Notes: generated from the sequence alone by a model not told the origin. Numbered from the stretch's first letter, positions 1-12,897 are shown. The stretch is DNA of 64,000 nucleotides from Tretioscincus oriximinensis (GCA_022410635.1 JAJVDF010000430.1:789378-853377), one strand, 5' to 3'. A program made the numbers and translations.

Positions 1-408
1 ATCAAACAACTCACACATGCATATATTGCATCGTTTCCTTGAAAAATAATAAAACTACTGATTTGTAGAAGAAAAACATCATGTAATGTAACAGTCTTAT
101 ATGCTGAATAGGGAGAAAAGCCTAACCTTTTCGCCATGCAGAACTTTACTTTAAACCATCTTCGTTTTCAGTCCCAAAGAAAGGCATTTAGCCTAAAGAG
201 ACTAAACCTATTCCTTTAGACTGAAAATAAAGATGTTTTAAAAATTAAGGTGTGACTGCAACATATATGTGTTATTTCAATAACACCCTAAGAGCAGCTA
301 GAATAGGTTTTGGCATTTATAAAGGAGAAAAAAAAACAGTTAGCATATCTCAAAACCAAAGTTATCAATAAAATAAATNCTTTGAATTGTACATTTTTTT
401 TTACTAAT

Positions 409-1110
409 GTGGTATCGTACATCAATGCAATTATCTCATTATGTAACTAACTTAGAACCAAATTGTTGGCATTGTGGAGCAGCATGTGGTGATTATTTAC
501 ACCTCTGGTGGTATTGTGACAGATGAGAATGTTCTGGGACATTATTCAAGCTATAATGGATACTATTATGGGATTTTCGATCAACTGGAATGTTGAAAAT
601 TTTTTGTTTGGGCAGATTCCTTTTGAGGGTATCTCTGATTCTGATAAATTTTTATACAATCCAATGATTACTGCTGCACTCCTTACAAGAACGTTTGCGT
701 GGAAGGATGAATCAAAATGGTCCATTGGTCATTGGCAACGCTATCTGATACCTCTAGTGAAATTTGATTTTGTTAGTNAAAAGCATTTATTTTATAATGG
801 AATAAAACCTACCTTGGTAGAAAGGCAATACTAGAACAAGTTATTATATTTATGAGACCTTCGGATATGGGGCAGGATATAAATGTAAATAAATAAATAA
901 TGAATAAACTATTGAGGGGTGGGGGGATATGTCAACATGGCAAAACGTATACAGGGAGGTTTTCCCATTAATAATAAGTTAATTTAATGATTCATTTGAC
1001 TGACAAATACTATTAATATTTAATTTGTTTTTTTCCTTGGTTTTTTATATTTTTATTTTTTGTGATTTGTTTGTTTGTGTGTGATACAATAAAAAACTTA
1101 CTTAAAAAAA
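409..1110 (+). mobile_element. L1 LINE 3' end (ORF2 C-terminus plus 3' UTR)
   Basis: The translation at 409-840 carries the L1 ORF2 C-terminal signature: KWYRTSMQLSHYV, then PNCWHCGAACGDYLHLWWYC, a cysteine/histidine cluster like the CWxC...HxWWxC of other L1s. One frame change separates it from the continuation to about 830. A 3' UTR follows, ending in an aataaa signal and a short A tail near 1082-1110. A SINE-like tail fragment (about 850-899, ggatataaatgtaaataaat) interrupts the 3' UTR. The element is 5' truncated and dead. Identification as L1 is firm; the exact 5' limit is not. Confidence 0.85.
850..899 (+). repeat. SINE/LINE-type 3' tail remnant inside the L1 3' UTR
   Basis: A short stretch reading gagaccttcggatatgggg then ggatataaatgtaaataaat resembles the 3' tail of the SINE at 22201-22446. 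Similar orphan tails occur at 3345-3415, 14128-14195 and 43214-43260. Confidence 0.55.
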
Positions 1111-3344
1111 GATGTACATGCAAATCAATCTGTCTGATTTAAGAAACAGTTAAAATGTTTTCCCCTTTCTCATTATACAAAGATAACATTTGTCAAAGAA
1201 TAGCCATCATACAATACACATACTAATTTTATTTCCTGTAACGCTGCCTATCGGAGGCAAAGAATAAGCAAGAAAAGAAGTCTACTTCATTTTTTGTGAC
1301 AACAGATAATACTTAATTCATGATGTTGGCTGGTAAGGATGCCTAAGACAGATATGAACAGATATTCCTAGATAGACAATTCAAATAAACTCAGTAGCTT
1401 TTCTTTGTGAGTCACAGATTTATAACCCATATTGACATACACGTTCATGTACTGTCAACACACATATATCAAACAATCACCTAAATCGTTCTAATCTCAG
1501 AACAGTTTTTCTCCAGCCAGTCAAGTATGGATCTTTTTAAAATATATAAAAAAACAGTGAGATAATTACATTGTATTTCAGGCAAAATACATAAGATACA
1601 CCTGGGACCAACAAAATATTTCAGAGAAATCATTTGTAGAAGTGACTAAGACCTTAATTAACAGCATTTAAAAAGCACCCTTGAAACAAATAAATGTATT
1701 TTTATAGTGGCACAATAACATTAAATAAACCACTTAAATAGAACAGTATTGTACTTCAAACAATAAAGAAAAATCACTGGATATTGAACTTTAAAATGCT
1801 TAGCAGATAACTTATAAACCTGTTTCAGATTTAGATTGTTACAACTGCTCTTTTATGAAATGGACAAAAGAAAGTTAAAATTGGATTTCAGAAAGCATTG
1901 ATTTTATACTAAAAATGATCTTCTTGCTCAAATGATCTGTTAAGATTAATGACATCTTGAAATTACTTCAACACCTGAATTTCTATGGCCAAAATATTAG
2001 GGTTGAGAAAGTCTTTTCATATTCAACAGATCTCAAATTTCAAAACCATTTTCAAAAAGTTTTAAAAATATTATAATCCCATTAAAAAANCCCCTCAAAT
2101 ATCTCTCTTATTTAAAATATTTTTATTTTATTGGGATTAAGATTACCTCAGTAAGGTAATTTTTTTGGGGTGGTGGTGGTGGTCAAGTAAACCTTATTTA
2201 TTCTTTTCCATTTTTTCAACACATATATAATATAATCCTTGTCAAAATATTACACTGAGAAAATTAATCCTTAATTTTTCATTTTCACTCTTAAATTCAT
2301 TTTCTAAATATATGCAGTAAGGTAAATATCATTGCAAACACTACAAGAAAATGTAATATAGAATCGCTGAAGCTTATTTTAAAGAAAAAGGCAGAAAGGC
2401 TCTGAAAACTTTCAGTAATTCAATTTATAGTTCCATTTCCGTAGCTTAACTATTTCCTATGGTGGCCGTGGTAGCAATGGGACCTCTAACCAATCAACTG
2501 TACAGGGAGTGTAAAACCCACCTCTCTCTGGTCCTGACTGGTTGATAGCAAGCACATGGCCCCTTCCTCCCTCGCCAAGCAAAAGGTAGGACAGGGCAGA
2601 GGCAGAAACAGTAGTAACAGCGGCCAAGGGGAAATGCCCACTAGAATGNCCATTCAGTTTACAGGGTTGGGAATGGTTGAATGTTCCTAGTTTTTCATTA
2701 TTTAAAATTTAAAAATAATCTATATGAAAGAATATGTGAAAAGCGCTACCATTTTGAATGATAAATCAATTTTTGAAGATTGATAGCATAGAAACTTGAG
2801 TGACCTTTTTATACTTTATACTTCAGATGTTGGGGTCTCAAATTTGTACTGTAAGAGACTTCATTATTACCGATAAAGGACTTTCATGTCCGATATTGTA
2901 TTTGCATTGAAAAAAAGAAGAGATAAAACTATTTTCTTTAATGTTTAAAACTTTCTATAGAGATGTTGTTTGGTACCATTNAGTTGTAAACAATTTCTGG
3001 GCATCTCTTTGCAGTTTTCTTAACAGAAATACAGAAGCAGGTTTGCTATTACCTATTTTTGGTGGTAAGAGGATCAAACTAACAGCCCTTTGCTTTCCAG
3101 GCTGCTTACATTATCCCTTCCCTAGTATTGTAGTTTTTGCAGGTCTATCTCTGAACCAGCACAATGTAGACCCTTACTAGAAGTTGCAACTGTTCATTTG
3201 TGTTTTCAGCAGAACATTCAAGATGGTCAAACTTAACTTAAGATGTAAGAAGACCCTTGTCTTCAACTGAGCCAATTTTCCCCTCTCCTTGTAGGCACTG
3301 TTATTATTTTTAACTGTCCTATTTTAACTGTTTTTGTGATTTTT

Positions 3345-3415
3345 CTACTTCGATCTGCCCCAAGATCTTTGGTTATAGGGTAGAATATAAATGCAAGTAA
3401 GTATGTAATAAATCT
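3345..3415 (+). repeat. Orphan SINE-like 3' tail
   Basis: The tail module (cttcgatctgcccc, ttatagggtagaatataaat, gcaagtaagtatgtaataaa) matches the end of the SINE at 22201-22446, but no tRNA-like head is visible upstream. Confidence 0.5.
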
Positions 3416-3593
3416 CCCAAAATGATTGCTATGATTCTGAAGTTCATTGATATTTTAGACTCACTTTCAAAAATAAAAATGTATTTGGTCATTGATAAAA
3501 AACATTAAGTATATGTTCTATCGGTGTGGAATCTGGCTGCCTACTGGCTTTATGGGAAGTTTGTGGGAATGGCACACAGTAGTGGTAATTTGA

Positions 3594-5013
3594 AAATTCA
3601 TGGACAACAGGAGAAGTCCCAGTAGAATGGAGAAGGGCAAATGTTGTCCCTATCTTCAAAAAGGGTAAAAAGGTGGAACCAGGAAACTACAGACCTGTGA
3701 GTCTGACTTCAATACCAGGAAAGCTCCTTGAACAAGTTATAAAGCAGCATGTATGCCAGCACTTGGATAGGAATGCAGTAATTAATCAGAGCCAACATGG
3801 ATTTGTAACAAACAAGTCATGCCAGACTAATCTAATGTCTTTCTATGATAGTATTACCAAATGGGTTGATCAGGGAAATGCAGTAGATGTGGTATATCTT
3901 GACTTCAGTAAAGCATTTGACAAAGTATCTCATTCCATCCTTACTGAAAAAATGGTCAAGTATGGGATTGANAAAACAACAATTAGATGGATTGAAAACT
4001 GGTTTAGTGACCATACTCAAAGAGTGATAATAAATGGTTGCACATCCAATTGGAAGAATGTCTGTCCTAGGCCCAGTGCTATTTAACATATTTATAAATG
4101 ATCTAGGTGAAGGAATTGAAGGAAAACTTATTAAATTTGCTGATGACACAAAACTAGGCGGTGTTGTTAATACTAAACAAGATAGAGATAGGATTCAAAA
4201 AGATCTAGACAAACTTGAACAATGGGCTGAAACTAACAGAATGGTATTTAACAGAGAGAAATGCAAGATCATACATCTGGGCACAAATAATGAAAACAGC
4301 ACGTATAGAATGGGAGGGATACATCTGAGCAGCAGCACAGGTGAGAAGACCTGGGTGTTTTGGTAGATCACAGATTAAACATGAGTCAACAGTGTGAAGC
4401 AGCTGCAAAAAAGGCAAACACAAACCTGGGATGTATCAAGTGGGGCATAGAATCTCGCTCATGTGAAGTAATTATTCCTCTCTATAGTACTTTGGTACGA
4501 CCACACTTGGAATACTGTGTTCAGTTCTGGGGGACCCAATTTAAGAAGGACATTGATAAACTACAGCAAGTACAAAAGAGAGTTACAAGGATGGTGAGTG
4601 GTCTGGAAACCATGTCCTATGAGGAACGGTTAAAGGATCTGGGGATGTTTAGTCTGCAAAAGAGAAGACTGAGAGGAGACCTGATAGCTGTCTACAAATA
4701 TCTGAAGGGCTGTCACAGAGCAGAGGGATCAGCACTGTTCTCATTAGCACATGGAAGGACTAGAAACAATGGAATGAAACTGCAAGGGAGTAGATTTAGA
4801 TTAGATATTAGAAAAAACTTTCTAACAGTCAGGGTGATAGACCAGTAGAACAGTTTGCCACATGGAGTGGTGAGTTTGCCTTCCCTGGAAGTCTTCAAAC
4901 AGAGNCTGGACAGTCACCTGTCTGGGATGGTTTAAGGAATCCTGCATCGAGCGGGGGTTGGACCCGATGACCCTGGAGGTCCCTTCCAACTCTATGATTC
5001 TATGATTCTATGA
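3594..5013 (+). mobile_element. CR1 LINE, 5' truncated, with reverse transcriptase remnant and octamer tail
   Basis: The protein pieces at 3673-4086, 4034-4366 and 4360-4848 join across frameshifts into a CR1 reverse transcriptase C-terminal half. Motifs are GNYRPVSLTSIPGKLLEQV, VVYLDFSKAFDKVSH (first catalytic Asp region), LGPVLFNIFIND, KFADDTKLGG with the catalytic FADD at 4136-4147, and [10 protein letters not shown] in the thumb/C-terminal region. The 3' end is classic CR1: ggacccgatgaccctggagg, cttccaactctatgattc, then repeated attctatg units to 5013. Frameshifts, an n and in-frame stops show it is inactive. Among the LINEs here it is the copy with the best-preserved catalytic motifs. 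Confidence 0.95.
4998..5013 (+). repeat. CR1 3' octamer microsatellite
   Basis: Repeated attctatg units at the end of the CR1 copy are the hallmark 3' terminus that CR1 uses instead of a poly(A) tail. Confidence 0.85.
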
Positions 5014-5146
5014 AGCATAAATAGCAAATGACTTATAATGAAACTAACTGGGCAAGCATTACATCTCATAATCACTCCTACCGCAACAACAAACCCCCCA
5101 CTTCCATAGCATCCTTATGTAATCACCTGCCTGAGTTCTTCTAAGT

Positions 5147-5903
5147 CAGTGTGGTCCAACCTTTTTTGGACCCGAGGGCCAATAAAACATCATTGAAGGA
5201 GTGTGAGGGCCAGAGAGCCATCACTTCCTGTCTCGCCCTGGAAGTAACATCACTTCTGGGGGCAGGACAGGAAGTGATGTCACTTCCTGGTCTGCCCCAG
5301 AAGTGAGGTCACTTCCGGGGCGGGGCAGGAAAGTGACGGCATTCTGGCCCTTACACTCCTGATGTCACTTCCTGTCCACGCCCTGGAAGTGACATCACTT
5401 CTGGGCCGGGGCAAGAAGTGATGTCACTCCGGATGCCATTCCCGAAAGCAGATTTCAGAAGTGACATTGTCNAAAGGAGCAGGGGGAGGCGGCTGCATTC
5501 GTAGCCGCTTGGTCCTTTTGTCCATCACACTGGCGGGTGTGAAAGACGAAAGAACCAAGCAACTGCGTCTNCAGCCGCCTCCCCCCTGCTCCTTTTATCC
5601 ATCACACTGGCGGCTGGGACAGAAGAAAGGACCAAGCGGCTGCAAGCTTTGGCATGGAAGCATCATGTAAGGGGAACTCTGCCCTCTGTTAGCGCCATGT
5701 TGAAGGAAAAGAGGGCGAAGTTCCCCCAACATGGCGACTCCCATGCGGAACAGGAGCCAGTACTGAAGGTGGGAATTGCCAAATTAACAGTATGCGCACC
5801 ATAAGGGAACCCCCTGCAGAGCGCTCAGTGGCTGTCTGGCCCCTTCGCGGGTCACAAAAATGGCTTGGCAGGCCACATGCGGCCAGCGTGTTGGACCACG
5901 CTG
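5147..5903 (+). mobile_element. hAT-like non-autonomous DNA transposon (757 bp) with perfect 8-bp TSD
   Basis: The element starts cagtgtggtccaac and ends gttggaccacgctg, so the terminal inverted repeats match with one mismatch over 14 bp. It is flanked by perfect 8-bp duplications, ttctaagt (5139-5146 and 5904-5911), as expected for the hAT superfamily. There is no transposase reading frame. The interior has many copies of the near-palindromic word gaagtgatgtcacttcc, and a larger inverted repeat around aaaggagcagggggaggcgg (from about 5473) against its complement near 5570-5600. It is GC-richer than its surroundings. Strand is arbitrary. Confidence 0.9.
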
Positions 5904-6121
5904 TTCTAAGTAATTAATGGTTTATTGGCATCTACCCTGGCTTATTTACAGTTTANGTTTAGAACAAATAGGAAGTTTTTTTAGATGAATAGATGGCTTC
6001 CACGTCTGGGTGATGAATTAATGGCTTCTCCTGGCCAGTGGCTGTACTTCACTGAAGACAAATGGATACTCTGAGATTACTCCTTGAGTCATTACTGTCA
6101 CTAGAGCCGAAAGTAACGGAC

Positions 6122-6250
6122 ACAGATCTGAAGAAGTAGACCTGTCTACGAAAGCTTATGCCAACCACTTTTCTCAAGTTAGTCTCAAAGTGCTGCTAGC
6201 TCCTTTGCTGGACTTTCTGCTAGACTAACACGGCTATTTCTCTGAAATAA
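6122..6250 (+). repeat. Interspersed repeat of the gaagaag...acgaaagcttatg type
   Basis: The stretch contains gatctgaagaagtagacctg, tctacgaaagcttatgcc, agttagtctcaaagtgctgc and agactaacacggctatttct. I recognise this as an interspersed repeat common in reptile genomes, but I do not assign its class. A partly inverted relative lies at 11941-12055. Confidence 0.6.
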
Positions 6251-7071
6251 GATTTTAATGTTTACAAATAAAGTACTAAACAACATTATAAGAAGGCTAT
6301 CTGAACAGAGGCATTCTATAATGCCATTAACTAAGAAAGTGATTTATTGCTGACTTACTGATCATCAAAAATAACATCTGAATTAGAACTGGAGAATTTC
6401 CCCTAGTACAATGCTCCCCGTTTATACCATAGTCCCAGACCCTCATACCCATAGGCATTCATAATTTAAATCCCAACAATCATTCATTTTCAAGCACATA
6501 TTTCATGAAAACTACAAATGGTCAACTATATTTTAATAATTAATAAACATCTGCATATAAATCTTTTAACTACCATTGTCTATACCCGGACAATTTCTCT
6601 TATATTCATTTGTTGATGACTGTACAAGAGATGCCTTCAGTGTCCAGATTTTTATGCTGTGTGTTCAGCATATGGAATGATCCACCTTCAAAAATTTAGT
6701 AGGCACCATCTGTCTTGATTTTCTGTCAAGCCTACTTAAAATGTATTTGCACATGTAGGAATTGTATGATTGCTGATGTGACTATTATTTGGTTGACTGT
6801 TTATTATACCACTATTTTAGTAAATATTGGCATTTGTTACTCTTATATAAACAGGAAATTTTAATAAAGTACAATATACACACATTTAATTTAACATAAA
6901 TAAAACCATCTCAACATAGAAAAAGCCCAAGGGAATGAAATTCATTAATAAATTTTATCAAGTAAAACAGTATCACTNTTATCATTGGAATAAAGGGTAA
7001 ACTAGTCAAAACAATGACAAATATTTGATTCAATATACAATAATGCAAGAAGATTACAACCAAAGAATTAC

Positions 7072-7183
7072 CTCCATTTTCTTCTCCATTGCTATTGCTT
7101 GCTTCAGCCATTTCAGTACCATCCAACTCAGAGTCACAACTCAAATCCAGTGTTCCATCTGCTGGGCATGTAGAGTCGTCCTT
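7072..7183 (-). CDS. ASXL3: ASXL3 coding exon (112 nt), acidic linker after the HARE-HTH domain
   Basis: On the minus strand, the acceptor (ttatgcatag) is followed by 112 nt and a donor (gtaatt). The peptide begins [15 protein letters not shown] and contains [14 protein letters not shown] and NSNGEENG. This matches the Asp/Glu-rich segment that follows the HARE-HTH domain in ASXL3; the CPADGTLDL and SELDGT words are the ones I recognise. The exon starts in phase 0 and ends after one base of a Gly codon. The next ASXL3 exon should start with two bases to complete it. I found no such exon between 1 and 7071, so it lies off the left edge. The intron to the previous exon is short (713 bp) compared with the others. 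Confidence 0.92.
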
Positions 7184-8088
<905 letters not shown>

Positions 8089-8511
8089 TTAAAGCTTCTC
8101 TTTAAAGGAAACTCTCCCAACCCTGAACATCTACATTACAATAACAGACCAGTTGAAATGTAATCATATGCATCCACCCCTTCTGCTCTGGGCTAAATGC
8201 TTGCAAATTATAATTATGCTGCTTCACCCTGTAAACAACTCTAGATTTAAAAAAGAACCACAGTCCAAATATTTATGTGAAATTACTTCACAAATAACAC
8301 CATAAAGCCTCGTTTTTAGAATACTGTAGACAATGTGGCTTTACACATGAATGATCAAAACAGAATCAAGTTCAAGGGCAGCTCTATCCCTTAGGATGGA
8401 AATGCAACAAAAGAATAATAAAGAGCCCAGGAAGAGCACGTTTAACTTTCCAAGCATTAGATACAAACAAAGATGAGCAATTTTTTTCTTAAATTAGTTA
8501 GTACCGGCAGA

Positions 8512-8606
8512 CATATTTTGAAGCTTTTTTTCTTCAAAAAAAGAATAATCAGCTATTTTGCATATTTTGAAGCTTTTCTTTTTTCAAAAAAAGAATAATC
8601 AGCTAT
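8512..8606. repeat. Two-copy tandem duplication, 49-bp period
   Basis: Unit 1 (8512-8560) and unit 2 (8561-8606) both read catattttgaagctttt, then t-rich sequence, tcaaaaaaagaataatcagc and tat. They differ by only a few bases in the T run. Each unit contains a ctttttttc/aaaaaaag stem, so the pair can fold into two small hairpins. Confidence 0.85.
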
Positions 8607-9448
8607 CTTAAAGGAGGTTGGTGACAAGAAAGTTTGTATACTTTCAAAAGAATTTATTCCCTTATCAATGAATGTTATATGATTATACTGCAGGAATACA
8701 AGTTAATAGTATTTTCCAAAATCTTTACAAATTATAAAACCTTCTAGATTTTGAAACTTCACGTCTAGCAAATGCAAGCCTAACCACCCCACGTGTACAC
8801 TTCTGTATAGATAATACAAAGGAAATGCTTTAATTCACAGCTCTCCCTCTTTACCCATCATCACATCAGTCATTCACATTTAATTAAATACAGGCTTTCA
8901 AAAAAAAATCTTCATACAAAGTCTAATTAAATACTAGAAATACCAACACATAATGAATGGCATTAAATAAGCTAATATTTTCATTCAATAAACAGGCATG
9001 TCAATTAGAAGGCATTTACAGATAATGAATTATGGCTGTGTGCCGATAAAGTGTTACATATTAACCAGATGGTAATCAAAACTAAACATTAATGCTATTC
9101 AGTATTGTCCAGAGAACTTGCAAACATTGCATCATATAAGCTAAATTGAAACTATTGTCACTATAATTGACGCGTTGCAGATTACTTGTATGTATCTTTT
9201 TAAAAAAATACAGAAACATTTAATAAGTATATCAAATATACTTANCTTACTAGAGACATTTTTATTGTGGCAAAATAGTATTTTTATAAATAAAAATAAT
9301 ATGAAGACCATTTCCATCACTCCAGAGCTTCCTGGTTGCATATTGGTGTCTTTCCTTTATAAAATCTTGTTATGACATATTTTTATCATCAAATAAATGA
9401 CAAGTCCAAGGATCTTTCTGCAAGTACCTTTAATAGGAAGACCATAGT

Positions 9449-9524
9449 GTGGATCAATGAGGCTCAGAAGTATGAGGTCATTGTAGAATCCCTCACAGTA
9501 GGCTTTTGAGCTTCATTGATCCAC
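9449..9524. repeat. Inverted repeat with 22-bp arms
   Basis: The left arm (9449-9470) reads gtggatcaatgaggctcaga then ag. The right arm (9503-9524) is its complement with two mismatches, and the loop is about 32 nt. It may be a small MITE or a fold-back; nothing indicates that it is transcribed. Confidence 0.7.
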
Positions 9525-9712
9525 CTTGCTTACTACTGATATGTGTCATCTGTATCGGATGGAGCTTAATGCTTATAAGTGGGTTCCTGATAATAATTAC
9601 TGATAAAGTTCAATATTAAAATCTACTGGAGATCAGTAAATACTGATCAAGAACAGAGACATACATCCCTCCATGTTTGGGATTTTTTTTCTCCAAAGTA
9701 ATTTTTATTATT

Positions 9713-9796
9713 ATATACTGCTCAAAACAATTAAAGGAACACTTTAACATATACTATTATGTTAAAGTGTTCTCTTAATTGTTCTGAGAAGTATAT
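9713..9796. mobile_element. 82-bp palindromic MITE-like element, copy 1
   Basis: The left arm, tatactgctcaaaacaatta then aaggaacactttaacata, is mirrored by tatgttaaagtgttctctta and attgttctgagaagtata. The whole insert is thus a near-perfect palindrome with almost no loop, inside TA-rich flanks. A second copy sits at 14261-14342, and a broken end at 52897-52910. This fits a terminal-inverted-repeat-only deletion derivative of a DNA transposon, possibly Tc1/mariner-like because TA flanks it. The class is inferred. Confidence 0.75.
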
Positions 9797-10620
9797 TTAC
9801 ATAACATACAACATACCACAATAGACCTTACCTAGAACATAAAACCAGCCATATTTCCCACCAACCCCAAATGGACAATTATAGACCGTATATGAAAAAC
9901 AGAATATATAAACAAATTAAATATAATGCAAACTGAAGAGCATTACCAATACATTAGATAACATTGGGTATCTGTCGCTGGTTACACCAATCATAATAAG
10001 ACCTCTCCAGTTATCTTTCCATTGATTGAAGACATGTATTCCTTGGAGACATAATCTTTTATGCCCATAAACATCATAAATAATCTAGCNAAAAATGGAT
10101 TAACCATTTTGCCCTACCTTTCCACCCTCGGGCAATAGTTAATTGTACTGCCCAAATGCATCTGTGCAATACATATTCCTTATGAAATTGCAAGTTTAAT
10201 GACGATACATCAATCAAAAGCAAAACTTGTTTTGACAGTGGGATATCTATATGTAATATATTATTCACCTCAACTGCAGCTTGATCCCAAAACTCCAGGA
10301 TCCGAGAGCATGTGTACCACATGTGTAGGTAAGTACCCGATGCATTACATCCATGCCAGCATAACGGGGAGATACCTCCAATATGAGCAAGTTGGGTGGG
10401 CGTTCTATACCATCTCGCCAACAATTTCATACTTAATAATCTAATTTTAGAATGGTTAGATGAATTAACCCACTTGTTTTTAACCACTTGTGCCAATCCT
10501 CCTCGTTAAGTGTAATATCATGATACCACTTCTTATATAGAACTGAGTAGTTATTGTACTTAATCTTCAATAAAAAGAGATAATTCTCCTATTAAATGAG
10601 GAGCCCCATTTATTGTTGTC
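9797..10620 (-). mobile_element. L1 LINE 3' end (ORF2 C-terminus)
   Basis: Minus-strand translation of 10074-10496 gives an L1 ORF2 C-terminus: RLLSMKLLARWYRTPTQLAH, then SPLCWHGCNASGTYLHMWYTC with the Cys/His cluster, then ILEFWDQ. Upstream, EDWHKWLK-like sequence continues in another frame to about 10600, and similar material may reach 10900. The 3' UTR extends left to the palindromic MITE at 9713-9796. A stop codon and frameshifts make it a pseudo-element. Confidence 0.85.
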
Positions 10621-11383
10621 AATAATCAATTCTAGTTTTCCTTTCGGAAGCAACATGTTTGATTAGACATAAGGTTTATTAATAAATCTATATACAGATA
10701 GCTCTGCCAACCAATTATTAGCCAATGAAACTCCTATCTAAACATGTTATAAGAAAGCCCTTGGGTATTAAAAAAAAATCTCTCAATTGGATTACTGGAA
10801 GAGCCTTTTTGGCAGAACATCAAAGAATACCACCAAAATGGTTTCCTGGTGGATCCAATGCTAGGAATCTACTTGCCCTTCAGATATTTGAGACTAGGAC
10901 CAGGACTCATCTGAATGGTCCTGGCCGTTGTATATTGTCATCTTGGCTGGTCCAGACCAACATGTCAAGGCCACAGAAAAACTGTTCTAGATAAGACTTT
11001 TCATTTAATCTTTATTTATAATAATCTTTATTATTTAATTTTCTTCTAAATAATTTCCAAGCACCTCCATAACACTTAATTACTATGAAGCTTGCACCCA
11101 TAAATAGTCTCCAACATTTTCCTGCTGTAACGGCTCCCCATTTCTACTTAGATTATACAAACCAGGACTTGAATTTTGTAAATGATTTTAAGCAGGAATT
11201 GATGGGAAAAAGCCTTCTTACCAACACCATACCCATCGGATTAATAGAAAAATCCAAATGCCCACCAAAAATATAAAGAATAGATAAATGCAACAAAGTA
11301 TGCCTCATATTTTTTCCTGCACTTAGTGACCTTCTTTTGCAAAAAAAGTAATGAATTTCCCACACACAAGACAAATTCAAATG

Positions 11384-11500
11384 CAGTATTTTATTTATTT
11401 ATTTATTTATTTTATTTAAAGATTTTTACCCCGCCCTTCCCCCCGAAGGTGTCCAGGGCGGCTTACAAAAGTTAGAAATTCAGGTCGTCATGACCTTCAC
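11384..11500 (-). repeat. SINE-like 3' tail with (TTTA)n, minus orientation
   Basis: tatttatttatttatttatt is followed by aaagatttttaccccgccct and gtgtccagggcggcttacaa. In the reverse complement this is a SINE/LINE tail ending in (AAAT)n, analogous to the left end of the SINE at 38941-39190. Confidence 0.6.
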
Positions 11501-11940
11501 AACATTAAAACCATAAAAGATAAATAAATAGTGAATAAATATGTCAACACATTCATAATCCTGCCATTCCTTTTGGGAACACAAAAATACCCAGATGTTG
11601 AAAGAGGACAAAGCCCAAAGCTTCATGTTCCCCTCTCTCTTTTTTTCTGTGGAATGACTTACTGACCCACTTATTAGGCAATGCTTTGGCAAGAAATCTT
11701 TCTTACAGCAGTTCCTCTTAAAAATTATTCAGAGGAAGATGACCCAGAGAATACCAGAAAATTCAGTACTTTTCCCCCCTGGTGTTGGGTCATAGTGTTG
11801 GTCATCTTCTGGTAAGGTATGTANTTGGATTCAGAGGCAAAATTGTATTAAAAAATGGGATTGGCCCAGGTGAGATTTTCACCTCAGAACAGCAGAAGCC
11901 TCAGTTCTAGCAGGTATTTTTAAGAAGGAAGGTTTCNAAA

Positions 11941-12055
11941 CACCTTAGAAACTAACAAGAAAAAAGTTGGTAGCATGAGCTTTCATATACATGCTGCCTT
12001 CTTCAGATGCTAGAAAGTCTGAACCAGACTAACATGGCTACTTCTTTGAACTCTG
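11941..12055. repeat. Rearranged copy of the 6122-type interspersed repeat
   Basis: 11941-12012 is the reverse complement of the gaagaag...gaaagctcatg block. The adjoining agactaacatggctacttct is in the forward orientation. Both halves of the 6122-6250 repeat are present, but one is flipped. Confidence 0.55.
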
Positions 12056-12373
12056 GCAGCAAGGAGTTTTTAGTTCGTTTAAGCTGGTACTGATTATGAG
12101 TTCAATTAACTCTGGATACCAAATAATTTTGACACTTTCCAGACTCAGGAAGAAGAGCAATCTGTAACAAGAAGTGAGGCAATACCTCATTTAATTGCTA
12201 TTATAATTTAGCTTTATAACAGATGTTGAATTACAGAAACCAGATATTGAGAACAGTTCATTTAAATGTACATCCATAAACTTCTTATTGTAGTTAATGT
12301 CAGAACAGGAACTTTCAGACTCAGTTCAGTGATCTATTGTATAAATAATTTGAGAGTTCTGGGGTCAAATATG

Positions 12374-12605
12374 GAGAAGAAGAAGAGGAAGAAGAGGAAG
12401 AAGAGGAGGGTTTTTATACCCCACGTTTCTCACCCTAAGGGACTTAAAGTGGCTTACAAGGTATTTTTGCCTGAAGGCTTACATTCTATCTTTCCCATCA
12501 CATTGAGATGATGGCCCCTATTTGTTATGATTACTCACTTTTGAACAGCTAGGTTGGCTGAAGGCCACTAGAGAGGTTCACAGCTCGCCCCACAGCAGAC
12601 ACACA
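12374..12605 (-). mobile_element. SINE, long-body type, with (GAA/GAG)n tail
   Basis: In the reverse complement a SINE ends in gggtataaaaaccctcctct and a (CTT/CCT)n tail; on the plus strand this appears as agaagaagaggaagaagagg at 12374-12410. The body contains ttaaagtggcttacaaggta and ttgcctgaaggcttacattc. Copies at 21500-21895, 35828-36120 and 41618-41865 share this body. The tRNA-like head end is degraded here. Confidence 0.75.
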
Positions 12606-12897
12606 GGTCTTGAATGAATGAGTTTTCTGTTGAAAGGTCTGTTCTTAACCTCTGTATCTTTAGGCTGGCACGTTCCTTTCCTTATTCCTTATTCCAAATG
12701 GAGCTTACTGAGTGAATTTTCAAAAAAAAGCTAGGACTTCAAACAGGCCTTGGCTGACATACAGCCCGGACTGAACTACTAGACCATTTCCCAATTGTAT
12801 ATAAGAAAGGATGTCTTACACTTAACAGAAAGAGTTAGTTTCTCCCCATTTGTTCCAGCATTTACCTTGCCCAGTTTCACCTGGTTATATTTGTGGC

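Larger units (their letters stand above)
1..7071 (-). other. ASXL3: ASXL3 intron downstream of the 112-nt exon (partial)
   Basis: This is the start of the intron that follows exon 7072-7183 on the minus strand. It contains an L1 3' end, a CR1, a hAT-like element and SINE-tail remnants, listed separately. The stretches 1111-3340 and 5912-6120 hold AT-rich sequence with no gene or repeat that I recognise, apart from a short TGG run near 2168-2184 and a GC-richer patch at about 2456-2650 that I cannot classify. Confidence 0.8.

Noticed and set aside
1..7071. Next ASXL3 exon after 7072-7183
   Set aside because: No minus-strand frame with an acceptor and the expected phase and ASXL-like wording was found; it should lie beyond the left edge.
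8512..8606. CRISPR-like repeat-spacer structure
   Set aside because: Only two directly adjacent copies without spacers, in a vertebrate intron.
10725..10994. 89-residue plus-strand frame beside the L1
   Set aside because: Opposite strand to the L1 fragment, no motif, no splice sites.
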